Part shown: positions 19,518-28,724 of the stretch, piece by piece
How the letters are laid out: each line of letters starts with the position of its first letter
Position numbering within the stretch: the stretch's first letter is position 1
Assembly (NCBI GenBank): GCA_964520905.1
Contig: CAZFQL010000006.1
Location: forward strand, 139,201-203,200
Length of the DNA stretch: 64,000 nt
Source of the DNA: JAGVIE01 sp964520905
GTDB lineage: Bacteria; Bacteroidota; Ignavibacteria; UBA10030; SZUA-254
Reading direction: 5' to 3'
The notes under the pieces: model-generated
The model's input: the letters and a program-made list of their open reading frames with translations, nothing else
The model's database searches: none
Told to the model about the DNA's origin: nothing
Position numbers and translations under genes: made by a program

Positions 19518-21370
19518 GCGGAATTCACTTCAGCTAGTGGCAGATATATAGAAAACGTTGAACCTTTATTAACCTCACTCTCGACCCGGATTTTGCCCTC
19601 ATACATTTCAACAATCTCCTTGACAATCGCTAATCCCAATCCTACACTACCCGGCGTTGCATCGAGGGTTTGTTTTACCTGTACGAACTTATCGAATATT
19701 TTGTCGATATATTCCGGAGGAATCCCTCTTCCCGTATCGCTTACATGCAGGATGATGTTCCCACCATCGCGCCGAAGCTTAATTTCTACTTTCCCGCCCG
19801 GATTCGTGTAGCGCAGTGCGTTATTCAGAAGATTGGAAACTACCCAAGACAGTTGTTGCTCGTCTCCAATCAACAATGAGGGTTGATCCTCAGGTATAAA
19901 TTTTAAAATAACATCTTTTTCTTTAAAAGGAAGTTGAAGCGGCTGTATGCTTGATTCTATAATTTTGCTAAGGTCTATCAAATCTTTGCGGACTTCGAAT
20001 TTGCCGGATTCCAATTTGGATAGCTGCAGCAGGTCTTTTACTAATTTTGTTAATCTTTCACAATCTTGCTTGCACGATGCAACTATATCTTCCTGCGATT
20101 GAGTAAGTGGACCTAATAAGCGCTGATTTAGAATATCAACGCTCATGTTAATTGATGTCAATGGTGTCCGGAATTCATGTGATACTGCCGCCATGAAATC
20201 CGATTTCATTTTATCGAGTTCTTTAAATTGAGTGACATCCTGCAATATGAGGACAAGACCCCCGCGCCCACCATGCAAAGATGGAATTTCAGAAACGCGT
20301 GGTCTTAAGAATACCTGTCTGCCGTGGTGTTTGAATTGAAGATACGGCTGGCTCAGCACTGCGGCATTTCTCGGCGATTGGAATATTTCGAGTACCCTGT
20401 CATCACGTATGCAATCATTCACTTTTTTCCCGATAACATCATTCTCCTCCACATCTAACAGTTCTTCCGCAGAGTGATTGATGAGCTGAATGTTAGACTC
20501 AGAATCACAGACCACTATGGCGTCGGAAATACCCTCAACGATCGTCTCTGATTTCTGTTTTTCAGATATGAGTTTTTCGATATTCAATTCTTCATACTTC
20601 CGCAGACGCTCGGTCATTTTATTAAACTCTCTGCTCAACTCCCCAATCTCATCGTTTGTCTTGATATCAATCTTAAGATCGAGCCTTCCCCTTCCGATTT
20701 GATTTACAGTTTCTGTTAATTTTTCTGCCGGCTCGATGATCCGCCTGGTGAATTGGATCATGGTGATAATACTCAAACCGACTGCAATCAGCGCGGAAAA
20801 TAGAACTGCAATTATTGCCTCGTCTGAGGTTTGCTTCGCGTCTTTCGCGATCTTCATCATCTCTTTCTGATTCTCTTCAATCAACCAAAACGCATTATCC
20901 GACAATCTTTGGGCGAAGGGTCTTACGATATTACCATAGTATGTTCTCGCTTTGATGTCTCTTTTTCTCGAAACAAGTGAGAATAATGAATCAGATACGA
21001 GTATGTATCCATCATACGTCGATCTTATATTATCGAGAATCGGACCAGCGTCTGGCAACGAACGTTTCTCGTTTGCCTTATCGAAAATCTGATAGAACTC
21101 TTCTTTTGCTGTACTGAATTCAGAATAGCCGTTATCATACTCACCATTCAATATCATGCTTAGTCCATGCTCGTGCCGCTCTACCAGATGAGCCATGCGT
21201 TCTAAAACAACAACATGAGGATAATTTTCACTGAGAATGGAATTGAAAGATAACGTAAGTCTGCCAAAGTTATAAATAGCAAAAGCAGTTACAGCGATGT
21301 TGATGATTACGAGAACAATATAACCAAAACCGACTTTAAATCTAAGGCTATTTATAAACGATGTTTGCAT
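19514..21370 (-). CDS. Membrane-bound sensor histidine kinase (HAMP-PAS-HisKA)
   Basis: About 618 residues from ATG 21370 (MQTSFINSLRF); the frame is open to a TTG at 21457, but the added 29 residues look non-native. First transmembrane helix at ~10-32, helical periplasmic sensor ~33-185, second helix ~190-215, HAMP, PAS (IVEGISDAIVVCDSE), HisKA with SHEFRTPLTS, and HATPase with N box NNALRY, DTGRGIP and GLGLAI. It signals to the overlapping NtrC-type regulator. The likely stimulus cannot be read from the sequence. Confidence 0.92.
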   Translation of the reverse strand: MQTSFINSLRFKVGFGYIVLVIINIAVTAFAIYNFGRLTLSFNSILSENYPHVVVLERMAHLVERHEHGLSMILNGEYDNGYSEFSTAKEEFYQIFDKANEKRSLPDAGPILDNIRSTYDGYILVSDSLFSLVSRKRDIKARTYYGNIVRPFAQRLSDNAFWLIEENQKEMMKIAKDAKQTSDEAIIAVLFSALIAVGLSIITMIQFTRRIIEPAEKLTETVNQIGRGRLDLKIDIKTNDEIGELSREFNKMTERLRKYEELNIEKLISEKQKSETIVEGISDAIVVCDSESNIQLINHSAEELLDVEENDVIGKKVNDCIRDDRVLEIFQSPRNAAVLSQPYLQFKHHGRQVFLRPRVSEIPSLHGGRGGLVLILQDVTQFKELDKMKSDFMAAVSHEFRTPLTSINMSVDILNQRLLGPLTQSQEDIVASCKQDCERLTKLVKDLLQLSKLESGKFEVRKDLIDLSKIIESSIQPLQLPFKEKDVILKFIPEDQPSLLIGDEQQLSWVVSNLLNNALRYTNPGGKVEIKLRRDGGNIILHVSDTGRGIPPEYIDKIFDKFVQVKQTLDATPGSVGLGLAIVKEIVEMYEGKIRVESEVNKGSTFSIYLPLAEVNSA

Positions 21371-21603
21371 ATGACTTTTGGTAATATATCGAGAAAGGAA
21401 GCAAAATTCAAACGCGGGAGTATTTCGAATGAAGTTAGTGATACAATCGCTGAACAAGCCGCAACATTAAGTGTGCAACGACTCATCTTAGGCGCTACAC
21501 AAAGAAGTCTCGTGAATAAGACACTGCGCGGAGATGTGAAACGAATGGTATAGGAACTATTGGCTGAAGGGAGTCAACTGATTAAATATAAAGCTTGATA
21601 TGA

Positions 21604-21990
21604 TTATTTAGAATCGAGTAAAGCGTTTACTCGATTTTCAATCTGCTCAACGTCGATGGGTTTTCGTAAAATTCCGAAAACACCGATTTTCCGCGCCTCT
21701 GCAAGAACGCGATCATCTTGAAACCCGGTAATAAATAAAAATGGTATCGATGCTGTCTCAGGCGACAATTTTAACTTCTTAAACATCTCGAAGCCGCTCA
21801 TCCGCGGCATCACAATATCGGAGATAATAACATCTGGTTTGAAAGTCTTCACTTTCTCGATCCCTTCAACACCGTCGTATGCAACATCGACTTCATAGTG
21901 ATCCATTATGAGGAGATCGCGAAGTAATTCCGCAAATCCCACCTCATCATCAACTAATAATAACTTCCGCAACTTATTTTCTTTTGTCAT
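21604..21990 (-). CDS. Single-domain response regulator (CheY-like)
   Basis: 128 residues consisting only of a receiver domain: LLLVDDEVGFAELLRD, phosphoacceptor Asp in VIISDIVMPRMSG, conserved Thr/Lys region 'LFITGF' and 'GILRKPID'. It lacks an output domain, so it probably acts in a phosphorelay or by protein contact. It lies upstream of the kinase gene on the same strand with a 233-bp gap. Confidence 0.9.
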   Translation of the reverse strand: MTKENKLRKLLLVDDEVGFAELLRDLLIMDHYEVDVAYDGVEGIEKVKTFKPDVIISDIVMPRMSGFEMFKKLKLSPETASIPFLFITGFQDDRVLAEARKIGVFGILRKPIDVEQIENRVNALLDSK

Positions 21991-22236
21991 CAGATTCGAT
22001 ACCTGCTATTTTTCAATGTCAAATATATGCAAAGCAAATCCAAGAATCAAGTTAATTCTACACAAGTTAATTCTACGCATTCACTTTCGTGATCTAAGAA
22101 GGAAGCACCTGCTGGCAGAAGATAAAATCGGCAATATTATTAAAAGAAAACCGAAGACCGATATTTTTCTATTGACATTCGGGAATAGCTTTCGTACATT
22201 TTGATAGAATTAATTAAAATATTACGAGAGAAGACG

Positions 22237-22608
22237 ATGGGTCATCATCTAAAAATGCTTTGTGTTGACGATAATAACGATCTACGCGAAAGTCTTAAAG
22301 ATCAGTTCGTTTTAGAAAATTTCGACGTTGATACCGCCAGCGACGGCGATATCGCTTTGGAAATGATCAAACAAAACAATTACGACATTGTTCTTCTCGA
22401 TGTGAAGATGCCGCGGATGGACGGGCTATCCGTTCTGAAAGAATTGCGCACCCTCGATAAAAACCCTCAGGTCATTATGCTTTCGGCTGTGAATGATTTA
22501 CCAACCGCCAAGGAATGTGTCAGTCTTGGTGCGAAAGATTATATTTCTAAACCTTACGAACCCGAAGAACTCCTGCACGTTGTCATTAAAGTTTTGGGAT
22601 CGCATTAA
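22237..22608 (+). CDS. Single-domain response regulator
   Basis: 123 residues from ATG 22237; a TTG at 22201 in the same frame is less likely because GAGAG precedes the ATG. One receiver domain with MLCVDDNNDL, Asp in IVLLDVKMPRMDGL, and AKDYISKPYEPEEL. It is transcribed away from the neighbouring receiver gene; the 246 bp between them must hold both promoters, but I see no clear consensus there. Confidence 0.88.
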   Translation: MGHHLKMLCVDDNNDLRESLKDQFVLENFDVDTASDGDIALEMIKQNNYDIVLLDVKMPRMDGLSVLKELRTLDKNPQVIMLSAVNDLPTAKECVSLGAKDYISKPYEPEELLHVVIKVLGSH

Positions 22609-22643
22609 GTTCAGCGGTAATAAACTCTTTATCTCAATGTTGA

Positions 22644-22880
22644 CTAACGAGGTGTAACTAAGCTGTCGAGATTTCCCAATTGCTCGCGCTGTTGATCGTA
22701 GGTGCTTGTTCCCTGTCCTGCCTTATAAGGATTGTAAGCCCGCTTCGTACTATCCCGTGTCAAACTATCGATGCGTGATAATTCCTGCTGTTTCACTCTT
22801 GAAAATTTGCATTGCAAGACAAGAAATGGAAGAACACAAACGACCAGTGCGAATGCAAAATATTTTTTCCACATGTTCAA
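22644..22880 (-). CDS. Small putative lipoprotein
   Basis: 78 residues. A hydrophobic N-terminal segment ends LVLQC, a plausible lipobox, followed by a short polar tail rich in Q, R and D. Family unknown. It lies 15 bp after the DUF3098-like gene and in the same direction as the lol genes. Confidence 0.55.
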   Translation of the reverse strand: MNMWKKYFAFALVVCVLPFLVLQCKFSRVKQQELSRIDSLTRDSTKRAYNPYKAGQGTSTYDQQREQLGNLDSLVTPR

Positions 22881-22895
22881 AGAGGTTGGGAAAAA

Positions 22896-23180
22896 TTACG
22901 ATCCAATTTTCTCAGGAGTCGGTTGGTTTACAGACCTCGGTTTTTCTTTCTTTCTGTACATGATACCGACCGGTATGATAACACAATAACCGAGCACTAA
23001 TAATATTGGCGCGAGAGTCAGTTGTGAAAATCCTTCGACCTTATTCCCTGAAAGAGCTATATATCCGAGAACAATAACAAGCAACCCGATTCCGAGAATG
23101 ATGTAATTCTCTTTCTCCAATGGAAGAATATCGTCTTGCTTTGATTTTTTTACCTGTTTCGATTTCTCAACTTTTGCCAT
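22896..23180 (-). CDS. DUF3098-like small membrane protein
   Basis: 94 residues. The pattern 'LEKENYIILGIGLLVIVLGY', then a second hydrophobic stretch (LAPILLVLGYCVIIPVGI) and a basic tail, matches small two-helix proteins annotated DUF3098 in Bacteroidota. The N-terminus is very lysine-rich. It follows lolD by 57 bp. Confidence 0.7.
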   Translation of the reverse strand: MAKVEKSKQVKKSKQDDILPLEKENYIILGIGLLVIVLGYIALSGNKVEGFSQLTLAPILLVLGYCVIIPVGIMYRKKEKPRSVNQPTPEKIGS

Positions 23181-23237
23181 ATAATTTCCTTCTTTTCAAT
23201 ATGTGTGAAGATAATGTAAGAAAAATCTTCTAATTCA

Positions 23238-23927
23238 TCAAATCCGAAATAACTTTCCATCCGCCATCCTGAATACCCGATTAGATTGCTCGGCATACTT
23301 CTCATTGTGCGTAACGATGACGAACGTTTGCTTTTCTTTCTTATTTAACTCGAGCAACAACTCATAAATTTGTTGGCTACTGATTGAATCGAGGTTTCCC
23401 GTTGGTTCATCGGCGAGAATGATCCTCGGATTATTCGCAAGTGCGCGGGCTACCGCAACACGCTGCTGCTCGCCGCCGGAAAGCTCCGTCGGTTTATGAT
23501 TTAATCTCGATGTAAGATCAACTCTTGATAAAAGTTTCTTTCCTGTACTTTCAGCTTCATCCTTTGATCTGCTGTTGATCATCAGAGGAATCATCACATT
23601 CTCAAGTGCGGTAAATTCAGGCAGAAGATGGTGAAATTGAAAAACGAATCCCACATTTTCAATCCGCCGTTTGGCAAGCTTCTCATCGCTGTAAGATGAT
23701 ATATCTTCATCTCTCCAGTAAACTTTCCCGTCGGTGGGCTTATCCAATCCGCCGAGAATATGAAGCAGTGTGCTCTTCCCCGAACCCGAAGCTCCTACTA
23801 TCGATACTATCTCACCTTCGACGACCTCAAAATCTATTCCCTTAAGAACATGAAGGTTAGATATTTCTTTTTTATCGAGTGAAAAATATTTCTGTATTCC
23901 GGTGCAACGTAAAATCGGTTGTGTCAT
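23238..23927 (-). CDS. lolD: LolD-type lipoprotein-releasing ABC transporter ATPase
   Basis: 229 residues from ATG 23927 (MTQPILRCTG); AGGTGGG lies just upstream and the ATG starts 1 bp after the permease stop. Walker A GASGSGKSTLL, Q-loop FVFQFHHLLPEFTA, signature LSGGEQQRVAVARAL, Walker B RIILADEPTGNLD, H-loop VTHN. The Q-loop wording is characteristic of LolD. With the two adjacent permeases it extracts lipoproteins from the inner membrane. Confidence 0.93.
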   Translation of the reverse strand: MTQPILRCTGIQKYFSLDKKEISNLHVLKGIDFEVVEGEIVSIVGASGSGKSTLLHILGGLDKPTDGKVYWRDEDISSYSDEKLAKRRIENVGFVFQFHHLLPEFTALENVMIPLMINSRSKDEAESTGKKLLSRVDLTSRLNHKPTELSGGEQQRVAVARALANNPRIILADEPTGNLDSISSQQIYELLLELNKKEKQTFVIVTHNEKYAEQSNRVFRMADGKLFRI

Positions 23928-23928
23928 A

Positions 23929-25161
23929 TTATTCCCACCTAAGCCCTTCTGCGGGTATTGTTGCCGCCGCTCTGCGCGACGGATAGTATGCCGCCAAAAA
24001 CGACAACCCAAGCGATACAAATGCGATCTCGACAAAATCAATCCATTGTATCTCAACGGGTATCGCCGGAATTATGTAGATTGTCGCGTCCAACGCAAAT
24101 AGTTGATAATGAACTTGTAGATACAGAACAATCAGCCCAATGATAACGCCTAGTACTGTGCCTATAATCCCGATTATTAAACCTTCAACCATAAAAATCC
24201 GGACGATATTTTTCGATGTCATCCCGATCGATTTCAATACACTGATGTCCCGTTGTTTCTCAATAACGCCCATCGTTAATGAACCAAGCATATTGAACGT
24301 GGCAACGAGGATAATTAAGCTAAGAAGAATGTATGCCGACCATCGCTCAATTTTCATCACAGAATATAAACTCTGATGAAGATCGTACCACGTTAGAACA
24401 TTATAATCATCCGGCAATTGCTTTTGAAGTTTCTTTTTGACTTTCTCCGCATTATTAAAATCGCTCAACCGTAATTCTATACCGTTATATTTCTCCTCAA
24501 GATTGAACATCTGCTGAGCGACTGGAAGCGAGACGTACGCATAGTTCGCATCATAATCTTTATTGTTTGATTCGAAGATGCCGTTCACGGTAAATTTCAT
24601 CCCCTGAGGCGCGCTGATGCCGCTCAATGCATACTGCACTGAGTTCGGACTGTAGATTACAATTTCATTACCAATAACCGATGCGAGCCGGTCAGCAAGA
24701 GTTAGTCCAATCACGATTCCGGGAGAACTGCCGGTATTTTTTAAATCCACAGAACCCAGAACCACTTTGTCCTTCAACCCGGTAACATCTGCGATACGTT
24801 TCTCATCTACACCTCGTATAAACACGACTTTATTAAATGAAGTTGTTGTCAACATCGCTTTCCCGGAAACATATGGCGAGACTGCGGTAATATCGATATT
24901 GCTTTTCAGAATTTTTTCTATCCCTTGATATTCTACCGATGAAATATTTCCGCGCTTTTCAATCCGTATGTGTGGGTCGAAACCCACAAGCACTGAAGTA
25001 ACTACACTGCTAAATCCATTGAATACCGAGAGAGCAATCAGAAGTGCGGCTACACCCACGGTAATACCTACGATCGATATGTAACCGATAATGTTGATAA
25101 AACGAATCTTCCTTTTCGATCTGAGATAACGGCTGGCAATAAATAATTCAACTTTACTCAT
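23929..25161 (-). CDS. LolC/LolE-type lipoprotein-releasing permease (second copy)
   Basis: 410 residues. The N-terminus MSKVELFIASRYLRSKRK leads into the first transmembrane helix (IIGYISIVGITVGVAALLIA), a large periplasmic MacB-like domain follows, then three C-terminal helices (residues ~275-395) with 'IGMTSKNIVRIFMVEGLIIG'. It starts 3 bp after the first permease and runs into lolD. Confidence 0.9.
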   Translation of the reverse strand: MSKVELFIASRYLRSKRKIRFINIIGYISIVGITVGVAALLIALSVFNGFSSVVTSVLVGFDPHIRIEKRGNISSVEYQGIEKILKSNIDITAVSPYVSGKAMLTTTSFNKVVFIRGVDEKRIADVTGLKDKVVLGSVDLKNTGSSPGIVIGLTLADRLASVIGNEIVIYSPNSVQYALSGISAPQGMKFTVNGIFESNNKDYDANYAYVSLPVAQQMFNLEEKYNGIELRLSDFNNAEKVKKKLQKQLPDDYNVLTWYDLHQSLYSVMKIERWSAYILLSLIILVATFNMLGSLTMGVIEKQRDISVLKSIGMTSKNIVRIFMVEGLIIGIIGTVLGVIIGLIVLYLQVHYQLFALDATIYIIPAIPVEIQWIDFVEIAFVSLGLSFLAAYYPSRRAAATIPAEGLRWE

Positions 25162-25164
25162 GTA

Positions 25165-26376
25165 TCACCCGAACCTCAAAGCCGTTACCGAATTGAGTTT
25201 AGCGGCAGCTTTCGATGGAAGAAGGGTTGTAAGCATACATAAAATGAAAGCTATCCCTGTAACAAGAAGAAAGTTTTCCGGTCTTATTAAAATCGGCGCC
25301 GCATCCATATAATATATATCGGACGGCAGTGAAATGATCTTGAACCTGAACTGAAGATAGCATAAAATATATGCCATAATATTTCCAAGTCCGATTCCCA
25401 GAACCGCAATAATTAAACCGTGAAACCTGAAAATCCGGCTGATTAATTTCGGACCAGCGCCTACCGATTTCAGAATTCCGATCGCATGTGTTTTCTCAAG
25501 AACAAACATCAGTAACGTGCCGATGATGTTTACAGTTGCTACAATAATAATAAGACTTAAAAGAATCGGCGACATCTTTTTTTGAAGTTCAACCCAGGAA
25601 AACAGATTCCGATAAAGCTGAAAAACCGTGCGCGCATAGTGTGGGTATCCAAGAAGATCTTGAATTTGCTGAGACACATGATCAACTTGCGCAATATCAT
25701 TCACCAAAATATCGTAACCGGTGATATCGTCGCCCAGTTGGAATAATTTTTGAGCATCTCTTAAACCGGTATAAGCATAGATATCGTCAAATTCAGCCAT
25801 GCCGGATTCATATATTCCGACCAACTGGAATTGAAGAGCGCGCGGTTGTAACCCGGAATTTCTTGGGAGTGCGAAGACGGTAAGTTTAGCTCCGATATCT
25901 ACGCTTAATCGATTAGCAAGCTTCTTTCCGATTACAATCTCTGCCAAACCTTCATTCCGGATCGAGATGGTACGACCCTTTATGATATGTTGATGTGAAT
26001 TTAAAACGTTGTTGTCCGGATCGATTCCTTTTAGAAAAATTCCATCAACTGCGTCATGTGAACGAATCATACCTTCTCTCGCGGCAAAGGGCGAGATATC
26101 ATTCACGCCGGGGATTTCTTTCCTGACTCGCTCGATCGATTGCCGATAATCGGATAATGGTTTATTCTGAAACCCGCGTACCTCGATATGAGACGTAAAG
26201 TTGATTACTTTTTCTTTAATCTCACGTTCAAATCCATCGAGCACCGATAGCGTGATAATGAGCGCGGCAGTTCCAAGCATTACTCCGAGGATTGCTATCG
26301 TAGTAATGAAAGAAAGAAAACCGCTCTTTCGATGAGCCTGAATATAACGTTTTGCTATGAACCAAGAAGGAGACAA
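25165..26376 (-). CDS. LolC/LolE-type lipoprotein-releasing permease (first copy)
   Basis: 403 residues with the same architecture as its neighbour: SWFIAKRYIQAHRKSGFLSF, one helix, periplasmic domain, three helices (about 270-395) with 'LKSVGAGPKLISRIFRFHGLI'. The only in-frame start near the conserved N-terminus is TTG 26376, preceded by an in-frame stop and no strong ribosome binding site, which is unusual for an operon-leading gene. Two distinct permeases suggest a LolC-LolE heterodimer. Confidence 0.88.
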   Translation of the reverse strand: MSPSWFIAKRYIQAHRKSGFLSFITTIAILGVMLGTAALIITLSVLDGFEREIKEKVINFTSHIEVRGFQNKPLSDYRQSIERVRKEIPGVNDISPFAAREGMIRSHDAVDGIFLKGIDPDNNVLNSHQHIIKGRTISIRNEGLAEIVIGKKLANRLSVDIGAKLTVFALPRNSGLQPRALQFQLVGIYESGMAEFDDIYAYTGLRDAQKLFQLGDDITGYDILVNDIAQVDHVSQQIQDLLGYPHYARTVFQLYRNLFSWVELQKKMSPILLSLIIIVATVNIIGTLLMFVLEKTHAIGILKSVGAGPKLISRIFRFHGLIIAVLGIGLGNIMAYILCYLQFRFKIISLPSDIYYMDAAPILIRPENFLLVTGIAFILCMLTTLLPSKAAAKLNSVTALRFG

Positions 26377-26469
26377 GTTATCAGTTATGAGTTATGAGTG
26401 ATTAGTTTTTAAGTTTAAGTAGAATGTAATTTCTTACCAGTTACTTTTTACTTTTTACTTTTGCATTGT

Positions 26470-27577
26470 TCAGTGTGTTTGTTTTCCATATTCCATTAAA
26501 AATGCTTTGATAAACTGATCCAAATCTCCATCCATCACACCTTGAGTGTTGCTCGTTTCTACATCGGTGCGGTGATCTTTTACCATGTTATAAGGATGAA
26601 AAACATAAGAGCGAATCTGACTTCCCCACTCTATTTTCTTTTTTGTGCTTTCAATTGTAGCAAGCCGCGCTTCTTCTTCTTCCTTACGCAATTGATATAG
26701 CCGTGATTTCAACATCTTCAACGCGCGTTCTTTGTTCTGGAATTGCGAACGTTCCTGTTGACACGCCACAACGACCCCAGAAGGAATATGCTTAATGCGA
26801 ACTGCGGTTTCAACCTTGTTAACGTTTTGTCCCCCTTTACCGCCCGCACGGTAAGTACCAATATCAAGATCGGCAGGATTGATCTCGATCTCAACATCAT
26901 CTTCGATTTCCGGATAGACGAAGACTGAGGAGAACGAAGTATGCCTACGCGCATTTGAATCGAAAGGTGAAATGCGAACCAAGCGATGCACTCCACTTTC
27001 AGCTTTCAAATATCCATATGCGAATTGTCCTTGTACTTCGATTGTTGCGCTTTTCAATCCGGCTCCTTCGCCTGCAAGCTCATCGAGTAAAAATGTTTTA
27101 AAGCCCTTTTTCTCACACCAGCGGAGATACATTCGCATTAACATTTCAGTCCAATCCTGAGCTTCGGTTCCACCGGCGCCTGCGTGGACAGTGAGTATGC
27201 AATTCTTCTCATCGTCATCACCGCTGAGCATGTTACGGAATTCTACATCGTCAAGAAGTTTTTCAGTATCGGTAATCTCACTTTGCAATTCAGTCTCAAA
27301 AGAGTTATCTGACGATTCAACTGCCAATTCTAAAAGTGCTTGAGCGTCTTGAAGTTTGCGTTGGATGGAAGTCCACGAATTTACCCACTGCTTTCGCCTG
27401 TCTATTTGCTGCATTACTTTTTGTGCGGCGATGTTATCGTTCCAGAAATTTGGGGTGTGTGCCTTCGCTTCGAGGTCGGCTATTTCTTTTTCTTTTGTGT
27501 CAAGGTCAAAGATACCCCCGGAGAGACGTGAGTTTACTTTCAAGTTCTTTTAATTTATCTTTTACGTCTTCGAACAT
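26470..27577 (-). CDS. prfB: Peptide chain release factor 2, with programmed +1 frameshift
   Basis: Read with a +1 shift the product is 368 residues, normal for RF2. The true start is ATG 27577 (MFEDVKDKLKELESKLTSLR, then GYL), followed by in-frame TGA at 27506-27508. Translation continues in the +1 frame from GAC (27507) as DLDTKEKEI. The body carries the RF2 tripeptide SPF (RISPFDSNARRHTSF) and the catalytic GGQ (RAGGKGGQNVNK). RF2 terminates at UGA and UAA, and low RF2 favours the shift, giving autoregulation. The ATG is 10 bp after the hepT stop, and its likely ribosome binding site (CAAGG) is inside the last hepT codons. Confidence 0.95.
27505..27520 (-). promoter_or_regulatory. RF2 programmed frameshift site
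   Basis: On the - strand the sequence is CGG GGG TAT CTT TGA C: a Shine-Dalgarno-like G run, the slippery CTT, and the TGA stop followed by C. It matches the canonical prfB site (AGG GGG TAT CTT TGA C) in all but the first base. Confidence 0.95.
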
Positions 27578-27587
27578 AATTATTTCG

Positions 27588-28013
27588 CTAACCTTGATTA
27601 TGAAAATAGTTTTGATATTCAACCACGATTATGGGAATATCATCAAGATGATTATTCAAAACATTTGCAACTTTTCTTGCATCGAGGAAAAGATATTCAT
27701 GTGCAAGAATATTTCTCATCTTAATCATTTCAATGAGACCTTTACTCGATTTATTGGATATTATCTTGTGTTTAAACAATATATCAGGTATATCAGTATA
27801 TTTTTCCCAGCGGTCAGTTGTAAGATTAGATAAAATATGTGTTCCAATATCTATTAAAGCTTGAACAGTTAATTGCAATCCATGTGATACCATCCAAAGA
27901 AGTTCTGTTTGTTCCTCTAATTGTTTTATAGTAACACTTTGATGTTTTCTAAGAATTGATAAATTCCTATCAATATCAGAAAATGCTTTTTCTATGAAAT
28001 CATGATTTAACAT
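27588..28013 (-). CDS. hepT: HepT-like HEPN ribonuclease toxin
   Basis: 141 residues, all-helical HEPN (DUF86) family. The catalytic R-x4-H-x-Y motif is present as RNILAHEY (residues ~103-110). The toxin cleaves RNA and is held inactive by AMPylation from its MntA partner, encoded just upstream with a 14-bp overlap. The gene ends only 10 bp before the prfB start. Confidence 0.88.
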   Translation of the reverse strand: MLNHDFIEKAFSDIDRNLSILRKHQSVTIKQLEEQTELLWMVSHGLQLTVQALIDIGTHILSNLTTDRWEKYTDIPDILFKHKIISNKSSKGLIEMIKMRNILAHEYLFLDARKVANVLNNHLDDIPIIVVEYQNYFHNQG

Positions 28014-28431
28014 AGCTCATTAATCGTTTATCTCGGTACTCATTTTGGATTTTCAATATATGCTGCGCGTCCTCATACTCCTTATAACTTTTTATTAAAT
28101 ATCTTCTCCGAAATCCCTCATCCGAACATTTTAATAAAAGGCCAAAATGCAAAATACGATGGACTAAAGTTGGCTGTGCAAAATTCATTATTACCAAATC
28201 CACATCATCTGATCCGAGACATGTAATCAATTCCCCTATCAATTCCAATTGATAATTGAATTCCTTTTCTTTTTTTATGTTTTCGACATAAATCGCTACA
28301 TCTACATCGCTAAATTTGTGAGTTTTATTCTCAGCCATCGAGCCGAATAGATACACAAGTACAATGTCTTCTTTTTTCAGAAAAAGTTCAGTCAGTTTTT
28401 CGATTATTTCATCACTGGACATCTTTATCAT
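28000..28431 (-). CDS. mntA: MntA-like nucleotidyltransferase antitoxin
   Basis: 143 residues with the minimal nucleotidyltransferase signature GSMAENKTHKFSDVDVAIYV (G-S-x10-D-x-D), the active-site pattern of MntA AMPylases. The overlap with hepT and the order antitoxin-toxin fit the MntA/HepT family. No direct repeats were noticed at its borders. Confidence 0.88.
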   Translation of the reverse strand: MIKMSSDEIIEKLTELFLKKEDIVLVYLFGSMAENKTHKFSDVDVAIYVENIKKEKEFNYQLELIGELITCLGSDDVDLVIMNFAQPTLVHRILHFGLLLKCSDEGFRRRYLIKSYKEYEDAQHILKIQNEYRDKRLMSYVKS

Positions 28432-28501
28432 GCACTAAATTACGCATAATAGCTCTTAAAACAAAATTGGAGATAGGATTGACGAATGTACTGGAGTTTA
28501 C

Positions 28502-28601
28502 CCCGCGTGTTTTTCGCGGGACTCATCCCACTATTGATTTTTCTCCCCGCGGAGACGCAGAGGTCACCGAGTTTTTCTCTCTGCGTCACTCAGCGTCTGC
28601 G
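28502..28601. repeat. Dispersed palindromic repeat (CGCAGAG family)
   Basis: A hairpin CCCGCG / CGCGGG (28502-28507, 28515-28520) is followed by GACGCAGAG (28554-28562) and its complement CTCTGCGTC (28579-28587). A related unit lies at 52741-52823. It fills most of the 293 bp between mntA and the reg_prop kinase. An 80-codon frame across it (28486-28728) looks like repeat translation, not a protein. Confidence 0.65.
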
Positions 28602-28724
28602 ATGGTTATCTAAGCAGAGAACTTCTTCCCGGCTTGATGGAAAAGCCAGAAGTCTTAAAATCGTCTCGAAAGCTTACTCAATATCTATTCTTGAGATTGA
28701 TAGAAAACATTCGTATTTTTCACA

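Noticed and set aside
27543..27577. TTG 27543 as prfB start
   Set aside because: The canonical frameshift site and ATG 27577 give a full-length RF2; the TTG frame begins inside the shifted leader.
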